Origin: Tribonema minus
Lineage: Eukaryota > Sar > Xanthophyceae > Tribonematales > Tribonemataceae
DNA length: 64,000 nucleotides
NCBI GenBank assembly: GCA_017506865.1
Contig: JAFCMP010000434.1
Coordinates: 124,001-188,000, forward strand
Direction of reading: 5' to 3'
Under the pieces are notes generated by a model, which had not been told where the DNA came from, did not search any database, and was given only the letters and a program-made list of their open reading frames with translations. Both the position numbers and the translations under genes were made by a program. Position 1 is the first letter of the stretch; each line of letters starts with the position of its first letter. Below, one piece after another: positions 58,701 through 64,000 of this stretch.

Positions 58701-61700
58701 TATCCTGGCCGCCCCAGGGGGGACTGCCCAGCCACTTGCAGGCTCCCTGCGACCCTTCTCAATGTGTTCCACAGGGAGTGTTCCACCCTGGCCGGGTGCA
58801 GAGATTCTCAGATGCGCGGCGCCGCCAAAATCTGACAGTGACCGCGCGTTGAAATTTCCGCAGGGTCTACTGTAGGTGCGCCAGTTACAGCCACGGAAGT
58901 GCATTGGGGGGCCTGTTGCCACAGATGCTTGAGCGCCAGCTGCACACGGTGCTCAGACCCACCCCCCGCACCACGACCCCCAGGGGGGTTCTGCGTCTTC
59001 ACACCCACAGTCATATCCCGGGGGGGCGGGCTGCCCACCACTAGCCCCCAGCAGGCCCCCCTGAACACGATCAGCACGGGGGGTGTCCCAGCCTAAAATG
59101 CACACACCTGCATCTGCCTGGCCTGCCTCTCGGCCTGCGCCAGCGCGTCCGTCAGCTGCGTCTCCCGCAGCGCCGCCGCCGCCGCCGCCGCCGCGATCGC
59201 CGCTGTGTCCACCGGCAGCGGCGATTTCGCTGCCGCCGCCGCCGCCGCGGTCGCCGCCGCTGCTGCCGCGGCGGCCTGCTGCTCGGCGTGCGCAGTGGCC
59301 TCCGCCGCCCGCTCCTGGAGAGGGGGGAGGCGTGCATTGTGGGTGATTGGAGCGTGGCGCTCTTGAGTCTAGGCCTAATTCCAACCACAACCCTAGGACA
59401 ACCCTCACCTTGATCCCGAGGCAGGCGGTGGCGCAGCGCGCGCGTGTGCCTTTGTGAGCATCTGATGCGATGATGTGCGCACCGCGCTTGATGGTCCCTG
59501 TTAATTGAAAGCGAGCTCGCTAAGGCGGACTGCAGCCAGATGCCGACGTGTTGGCCAACACAGAAAATGTCCAGCGACAAGTTGTGGCTGCTCACGGTGC
59601 ATCAACTGACTCCTGCTGCTGCTACGGGAGCACATGCCAGCAGCAGCAGTTTGCAGCATGTATGCCACGATGACCTGATGGCTCTGATGCCATCACAATG
59701 TGTTTGCACCTGCGGTAGTTGGCGTTTGTGCCACGCAGGCCCCGTACAGGCATCGGAGCGCTGCTGCAATGTCAATGAGCACTGCTGCAATGTACTAGCA
59801 CTGAGGAGCACTTGCGCATGCAACAATGGTGCCAGGCACTGAGCATTCTGGAAACAAACCGCAAAGCAGCTGCGTCTACTCCTGTATCAGTACAGACGCT
59901 TCCATACCAATGTTGTTGGGCACCGGGCCACCACCACTGTGTCAAGTCAATCTCTGCTGCGTGCCTGGGGACTAAGGTGCAATGCGCATGTCTTGAGTTG
60001 GAGGTTGAGCGCTGCTCACCTTTAAACCAAAGTCATTGGATACCAGGACACCGCTTATGTTTCAGGTTGACATCTACTGCATGCCTGGGGACTGAGGTGC
60101 AAGGCACGTTCCTTGAAGTTGGTGGTTCATTTTTTGAAGTTGGTGGTTGAGCGCTCACCTCTGCAGCGTCGAGCTCCTTCTGCAGCACGTCCCAGGCCGC
60201 AGCGTGCGCGTCGATCAGCGTCGGCACCTGCACACAGAGCATCCACGACGCGCGCAACGTCAACACTTGAAGTACCACGTGTACTTTGAGACCCTACGTG
60301 ACAACACCAGTGATGGCAATGATCGCTCAGGGCCCATGACAAGCAGCCTCTAGACCTGTGTCGCGGTGCACCACACCTGAAGTATACGCAACAGCAGAAC
60401 TGCTGCCCTGCAGGCAGGAGCGATGCGTGCCACCGTGACAAGCGGCCAGCGCCATCTTGTGCGGCGCGTCACCTTTGAAGTATACGCAACGGTCGCCGGG
60501 CGCCGCGGGCGAACGCACTTCCTGAGCGGTGTTGCAGTTACATACGTACGACATTACGTATTGCATGCCACCGTGCAGCACTGGGGGCGGCATGAGCTAT
60601 GGGCATTAATTAGCATTTGACGCCTTGCACCATCACTGCACGAGAGATGCGTGTGTGTGCGTACGAGATGAAGCCTGTGGGCTGCGCAGAGCTTCTTGAA
60701 CTGTCGTCAATAAAATTGTGGAGCGCTGCCGCAGGGTGGCCTGTGCCGCTGCTGGGCGCTAGCGCCCTTGCGAATTGCCGCTCGCAACTGAACATAACTA
60801 ACACTTGTTGTCACAGATTACTACCACAGTGTCGACTGCGTCAGGGCTACCGGCGACGCTGAACAATCAAAGACGAACCATCAGCGCTAGAGTCGGCGCC
60901 GCGCATGGCAGCTTGTGCAGCACCAGAAACGACGCCTCGCCTTATCTTCACCCTACATAACCCTAAATTCTACTCCGGTCACACAAGCACAAATGGCAAC
61001 TGTCACGGCAGTGCTGGCTGCGCCAGGGTCAGCAGCGCTGCTGAGCAATGGGGACTGACCATCAGCAGCGTGTCCGGCACTTCGAGCAGCAGCTCGTGCA
61101 GCACCACGTAAATGCCGCCTCGCCTTTCGCTTACTCTACCCCTTACCCTAGTTATGACCCATTTACAGTGCTGAGCACTGACCATCAGCAATGGGTCGCG
61201 CAGCAGCTTGCACAGCTCCTCTTACCCTAACCCTAACCCAGAGCAACGTCGCTGAGCACTGACCATCAGCATCCGGCGCCTCGCGCAGCAGCTTGTACAG
61301 TGCCGCAAACGCCGCCGCGCCTTTCGCTGAGTACTTCCGGCGCAGTCTACTCAGTTGCCCCATAATCACGGTCGGAATGTGTGGTGTGCAGTTCTATTGC
61401 TTACGCTCCACCCCAAAAGCGTTCAAACGATGCTGAGCACTGACCATGAGCAGCGGGTCCGGCGCCTCGCACTGCAGCTCGTACAGCTCCTCCGACCCTA
61501 ATCCTAACCCAGCGCCCTGTGCTGTTCAAGCCACTGAGCACTGACCATGAGCAGCGGGTCCGGCGCCTCGCGCAGCAGCTTGTAGAGCGCCAGGAACGCC
61601 GCCTCGCCGTGGCGCGCGCGCTTCGTCAGCGCGTCCACCTCCGACTTGAAGGCGCGCACCAGCTCGCCGCCGCCGTCCTTCAGCGCTGCGTCGCCGCAGT

Positions 61701-63390
61701 CATTCAGCAGCGCCTTGAAGGCGCGCGCCTGCGCAGCGAGCGCCTTGCGCCCCTCCAGGCTCGACTCCTGGTTCCCCGCCACCTGGGATGCGCGCGGCGT
61801 TCGCTTGAGGATGCGTTGTGCGCGCAGTGCTCAAAAGGATTTCTGATAGTTGCAGTCGCTGAGCAGCGCCTTGAACGCGCGCGCCTGCGCAGCGAGCGCC
61901 TTGCGCCCCTCCAAGCTCGACTCCTGGTTCCCCGCCACCTGGGATGTGCGTGGCGTTTGCATGAGAACGTGGTGTGCGCACGTGTGTGTGCGGCAGTCAG
62001 ATGTGGCAGATCCAAACATAAACTTGCAGCTTCCGACAACGGGTGTTGACCAACACACGCAGATGTTGTACAGTGGTTAGGCGGTCTTTTTGTTGCTGCA
62101 GCGGGTCAGCGGCGCCCCAAAGTGCGAGTGCGCTTGCCCCGCCAGCGGCGGCCTACCGTGCGTGCTGGACTCCGACGCGCTCAGAACCCAGCGCTCAGCA
62201 GCAGTGCAGCGTGTGCTGTGCGGTACATCTAGAGCTCTTGCGTTCAGACACGAGGCATTGACATATACGAACTCGTCCATACGCACAACGGATGCTAGTT
62301 AACACATCAGTACACGCAGCAGCGCTCCAAGCGTGCGCCGTCGTGCCGCCGCCGTCCGCGAGGCTTGGCTCCAGAGTCTAATGGCGATGTGGTCAGCATG
62401 GCGCAAGTTCCACGAAATATGGGCACATAGGGGTGTCACACTGCGGCGCACACGCAGTGGCGGCATGACGCGCATGCGCGCGCAGCGCACGCACTGAGGC
62501 ATGCCCCTTGCTGACGCGCCCTCAGACTGTTGGCCAAAGCTAACAGCGTCTGCCTCGCGCATGTGTACATGCATTCATTGTGCTGCACTACATTGTCATG
62601 GCTTCTGACGTGTTTCGCAACAAGGTGATCGGCGGCGAACGGAGCAGGCACTCAGAGGGTTAGGTTTACGCAATTTTACTGCTACAATGATGTGTGCTGA
62701 ATTGTAAAAAGGCATGAGGCGGTGCATCACGAGCACTGCGTCGCTCGGGTCTGTACATGTGAATGTCGGCAAGCTTGCAGCTGCATCTGAAAGCACCTGT
62801 TTTTCAACAGAAATATATGTTCAATAAAAGCAACTTTGATCTTTGGCGAGAGCTATCATGGGTCAAGTAACTGGAACAGATGGGCTGAGAGTACATAGGC
62901 AGGAAGTGGCTGTTGAGGCAATAAGGCCTGAAGGCAGGACGTGCTTGAGCTAGCAGCAAGTACCATGTTTGAGCGCCTCTGTCATTAATCCCTGAAGCAA
63001 TGAGGCCTGACGCCCATCAGGTGCATATGACCATGTAGTGTGTGGTGACAAGTTTGCAAGCAAACGAGTCATTTTCGTCCCTAGACGACCCTGCAAGTGC
63101 AACATGATGTTGTGCTCCGTCATCTTCGTCAATCTCGACAGGCACAGCCTCAGCGAAGGCACGATGCAGCATCTGCTCATTGTACGAAATGATTTCTCAC
63201 ACACACACACCTGCAGAGCCTGCTCGTCAAGAGCGTGCCGCAGGTTATCCAGAGACACCTCCTCCCATAGCTGCAATGCACGCCTCGCCTCCTCAGAAGC
63301 AGCCTCAAAAGATGTTGCAGCAGCCACCAGCGGATCGCCGTCGAGCTCCTGCTCCGCCGGCTCAGGCAGGATATCTTCTGCTGTTATCAT
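46274..63390 (-). CDS. CASP: CASP, Golgi coiled-coil membrane protein (CUX1/CASP family), 15 exons
   Basis: CASP is a tail-anchored golgin-type protein of intra-Golgi retrograde transport. Exons in transcript order: 63211-63390, 61546-61782, 60159-60227, 59108-59314, 58371-58457, 56641-56691, 56208-56264, 54601-54669, 53448-53543, 51692-51942, 50090-50251, 48967-49143, 47950-48099, 46900-47094, 46274-46459. They give about 724 residues; the family usually has about 680. Evidence: exon 1 ends LWEEVSLDNLRHALDEQALQ and exon 2 begins VAGNQESSLEGRKALA, the N-terminal signature, with EVDALTKRARHGEAAFLALY and EAPDP after it. The middle is heptad-rich coiled coil. Exon 10 has ELRDKVRILEGVEEED, exon 13 AAVQRQRSRFRKQ, and exon 14 DNLALYRRLRSLQS with YNKERDPF. 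The last exon has PPEKALLLCCRVVL and a single membrane segment (LALLLYLFAVHCLAVLAL). Two donors are GC (exons 5 and 8). Exon 11 needs one more base in its GC run to stay in frame. The family is certain; small middle exons are less so. Confidence 0.88.
46738..46779 (+). repeat. (CAG)14 microsatellite in last CASP intron
   Basis: Fourteen pure CAG triplets on the plus strand, read as CTG in the CASP transcript, about 120 bases downstream of exon 14. A poly(G) run follows at about 46820-46833. Confidence 0.85.
47700..47868 (+). repeat. Ladder copies of CASP exon 13 end
   Basis: Two decayed copies of the exon 13 3' end and its donor. One is at about 47700-47765 (GCTGAGCATGTGTCACGCACCTG against GCTGAGCATGCCACGCACCTG at the real junction). 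The other is at about 47830-47868 (CTCTGCAGCGCGAGTTCCGC). Confidence 0.7.
48695..48745 (-). repeat. Ladder copy of CASP exon 12 end
   Basis: On the minus strand it reads ENGGGNALSDLEET against EDDGGGALPDLEEGE at the end of exon 12. It keeps an open frame and a GTATGT donor-like site, so it could serve as an alternative 3' part. Confidence 0.65.
49200..49600 (+). repeat. Ladder copies of CASP exon 12 acceptor
   Basis: Four copies, about 100 bp apart (near 49213, 49312, 49416 and 49540), of CATGATCCTCCCCGCCTCC followed by a CTGCGTG-type acceptor (minus) and TTCATGAATTT..GATTTCATTCATGG. The real junction is at 49143. Divergence rises with distance. Confidence 0.8.
50340..51190 (+). repeat. Ladder copies of CASP exon 11 acceptor
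   Basis: Up to five copies of the exon 11 start and its acceptor (GCGCGACCTCCGCGCGCAGC then CGCCTG) lie at about 50345-50420, 50525-50600, 50690-50770, 50870-50890 and 51060-51185. They are followed by CGATGGCAGCGCT-type text each time. The first three are about 170 bp apart. The real acceptor is at 50252. Confidence 0.8.
51957..52680 (+). repeat. Ladder copies of CASP exon 10 acceptor and flank
   Basis: Copies of the exon 10 start (GCGACTGCCGCCTGGCGA) recur at about 52075, 52124, 52290 and 52585. The intron word GCAAGCATTTTGTGCTG recurs at about 51957, 52007, 52203, 52608 and 52657 with small changes. The real acceptor is at 51943. Confidence 0.8.
52400..52600 (+). repeat. 200-bp segment duplicated at 54.9 kb (copy 1)
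   Basis: It runs from GCCGCGCCGCCCCGCTGCCG through CATACGCGCAGCGCTTGCAC to CGCGGCGACTGCCGCCTGG. It is nearly identical to 54925-55110, although the copies lie in different CASP introns. Confidence 0.8.
53820..54420. other. AT-rich island in CASP intron 8
   Basis: About 600 bp clearly poorer in GC than its surroundings, with A-runs and AAATTGAAACAGATATGGGC-like text. No open frame of note, no terminal repeats seen. It may be an inserted element or simply older intron sequence. Confidence 0.5.
54785..54890 (+). pseudogene. 18S rRNA fragment (530 loop/V4 start)
   Basis: It matches the conserved core of nuclear 18S rRNA: GCAAGTCTGGTGCCAGC, then CGCGGTTATTCCAGCTCCAA and GTTGCAGTTA. Several changes at normally invariant bases (for example GCGGCCGCGGTTATTCC) show that it is not functional. 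It lies in CASP intron 7, antisense to the gene. Confidence 0.85.
54925..55110 (+). repeat. 200-bp segment duplicated from 52.4 kb (copy 2)
   Basis: A near copy of 52400-52600, lying between two 18S rRNA fragments where the variable V4 region would be. Confidence 0.8.
55158..55264 (+). pseudogene. 18S rRNA fragment (after V4)
   Basis: Matches the 18S stretch AAAAAATTAGAGTGTTCAAA then GCAGGCTTAGGCCGTTG and CATTTTGTTGGTTT. It is collinear with the fragment at 54785-54890 in rRNA order and orientation, so both come from one 18S-derived copy. Small deletions mark it as a relic. Confidence 0.85.
55490..55520 (+). repeat. Ladder copy of CASP exon 8 acceptor
   Basis: CTCGCTGCAGCTGCAGCAATGAGG echoes GCGCTCCAGCTGCAGCAATGAGG at the real exon 8 acceptor (54669). 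Confidence 0.6.
55797..56140 (+). repeat. Ladder copies of CASP exon 7 end and donor
   Basis: Four copies of CTTGATGAGCTGCTGAGACA-like text at about 55797, 55915, 56006 and 56102, spaced about 95-120 bp, leading to the real exon 7 end at 56208. The copy at 56006 keeps a GTGAGT donor on the minus strand; the copies at 55915 and 56102 have lost theirs. Telomere-like CCCTAC words sit in each unit. Confidence 0.8.
56803..56940 (+). repeat. Ladder copy of CASP exon 6 acceptor flank
   Basis: TGCTGTTGGTGCAGACAGCA and the following CATGATCATGAACA words repeat the sequence just upstream (minus) of exon 6 at 56692-56790, about 120 bp away. Confidence 0.7.
57345..57400 (+). repeat. Ladder copy of CASP exon 5 end and donor
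   Basis: CATGTGTGACTCGCCTATGC GACG-type text echoes CACATGTGACTCGCCTGCGC at the real exon 5 donor (58371), including the unusual GC donor. Confidence 0.65.
57575..57935. repeat. Long foldback (inverted repeat) in CASP intron 5
   Basis: Left arm about 57582-57741 and right arm about 57755-57900 are reverse complements, with an 18-bp or so deletion in the right arm. The centre has AGTAAGTGC and GCACTTACT around a 14-base loop. The word GTGCTTCAGCGCATGAGC occurs at 57575, inverted in the centre at about 57741, and again at about 57918. The left arm reads as protein (SDEDVQALTPSTLLGIVND then MPDECIARLLEVG) on the plus strand. The family is unknown. It may be an inverted duplication of an exon from elsewhere or a foldback element. 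Confidence 0.75.
58530..58920. other. Unassigned GC-rich block in CASP intron 4
   Basis: Open on both strands for about 110 codons, with Pro/Arg-rich text. No family or splice support. It may be an insertion, as it lacks the ladder pattern of its surroundings. Confidence 0.3.
59930..60145 (+). repeat. Ladder copy of CASP exon 3 donor flank
   Basis: A segment of about 118 bp (TGCGTGCCTGGGGACTAAGG to GGTTGAGCGCTGCTCACC) is repeated next to exon 3 (TGCATGCCTGGGGACTGAGG to GGTTGAGCGCTCACC). The copy keeps a GGTGAGC donor on the minus strand. Confidence 0.75.
60895..61500 (+). repeat. Ladder copies of CASP exon 2 end and donor
   Basis: Up to five copies of GCTGAGCACTGACCATCAGC then GCGTCCGGCGCCTCG-type text and CAGCAGCTTGTACAG, at about 60905, 61030, 61155, 61250 and 61430, approaching the real exon 2 end at 61546. 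The nearer copies are the better preserved. CCCTAACCCTAACCC words lie between them. Confidence 0.85.
61846..61965 (-). repeat. Duplicate of CASP exon 2 start with acceptor
   Basis: About 120 bp nearly identical to 61690-61800. It includes the CATCCCAG acceptor and the codons for VAGNQESSLEGRKALAAQAR AFKALL, but no matching downstream exon part. Splicing into it would give an alternative exon 2 start in the same frame for about 37 codons. Confidence 0.8.
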
Positions 63391-64000
63391 TTGTTTTTTG
63401 GAGTGAGATTTGATGGTCTAGAGGGAATCAGCCAGCACTGCTTGCGGCACTGTCTTCTGCTCACTGGTCGATGCCTCTACGCAGGTGCACAACAGTTCTT
63501 TCACCAAGCTTACACAAAGAATGAGGGTGACCCCAATGCAACTGGCTGATAGGGGGGTGGACCCCCCCCGACCAAGCCTTGTGTTGCCTGCAGAGCAGGA
63601 GAGGTCGCCAGAGGTGGGAGGCAGGTGAGCGCTTTTCAGTTGCTCTGCTGACACGCGCTTGTGCTGTGCTCTTACATGCACCCGTGTGCATAGCGGCAGG
63701 AACAGCACTGAAGGTGAAGGCAGTACGCAAGCATGATTAGCTGGGAGACAAAGCAGGATTGCCGGCCGGCCTGCTGTACATTGAGACCTTAGAGAGGCGT
63801 TGTGGGCTAGGATCCACCATACGTGTGGCCTTGGCATCGCGCATTGATGCACTCAGTGTGACTTTTCTGTGTGCTGCAAGCGCGTCGATAAGCGTGCGTT
63901 TCTAGATCCGATGTCATGCACTAGAGTTAGAGACCTGGTGGCTCGTAGTACTCTGCAGCTGCATGAAGCTATGGCGTGCTGCCCAGCAGCCGTCTTTGCA
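63391..64000. other. CASP upstream region
   Basis: Expected to hold the CASP promoter and 5' UTR (minus strand). There is no clear TATA box. A minus-strand open frame at 63418-63852 is Cys-rich and shows no family features, and is probably chance. Confidence 0.4.

Noticed and set aside
58578-58922. 114-codon minus-strand frame in CASP intron 4
   Set aside because: It does not join neighbouring CASP exons in phase with usable splice sites and has no coiled-coil pattern.
63418-63852. 144-codon minus-strand frame upstream of CASP
   Set aside because: Cys-rich, no family, no support as a gene; it overlaps the expected CASP promoter.

Overview
The window reads as nuclear DNA from a unicellular eukaryote, most likely an alga. 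Coding exons are very GC-rich and split by many spliceosomal introns, including GC-AG introns. CCCTAA (TTAGGG-type) telomere-like tracts are scattered inside introns and repeats. Ala/Gly/Arg-rich proteins and heavy GC-AG use would fit a haptophyte-like alga, but the lineage is not settled by the sequence. No bacterial operons, tRNAs or CRISPR arrays were seen.

Layout. (1) 0.9-6.7 kb: a divergent gene pair, NOL6/Utp22 (minus, runs off the left edge) and a mitochondrial-type uS10 gene with a very long acidic C-terminus (plus). They share a start region of about 170 bp, and both serve ribosome production. (2) 6.8-10.2 kb: mostly unassigned, with two weak small reading frames. (3) 10.2-28.7 kb: a tandem array of about seven diverged units of 2.0-2.5 kb. 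One unit hosts two 5'-truncated non-LTR retrotransposons (R2-like zinc finger plus restriction-like endonuclease) lying tail to tail. (4) 28.8-33.6 kb: a 117/123-bp satellite of about 40 copies with a 1,738-bp higher-order duplication. (5) 33.9-43 kb: a second, more decayed array of about 2.4-kb units that keeps exon-like blocks of unknown family on the minus strand. (6) 43.5-44.2 kb: the 3' part of a probable WD40-like plus-strand gene. (7) 46.3-63.4 kb: a near-complete 15-exon minus-strand gene for the Golgi coiled-coil protein CASP (the CUX1/CASP family).

The most striking pattern is what I call splice-junction ladders. Next to most CASP exons and both internal uS10 splice junctions, the intron holds several decaying tandem copies of the adjoining exon edge together with its donor or acceptor. 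One copy in uS10 is an intact 54-nt cassette in the right phase. The introns seem to have grown by repeated local duplication across exon edges, and the two 2.3-2.4-kb arrays may be the same process at larger scale. Other unusual items are a perfectly centred foldback at 57.6 kb, split 18S rRNA fragments inside a CASP intron, and arrays of opposed splice-donor-like palindromes.
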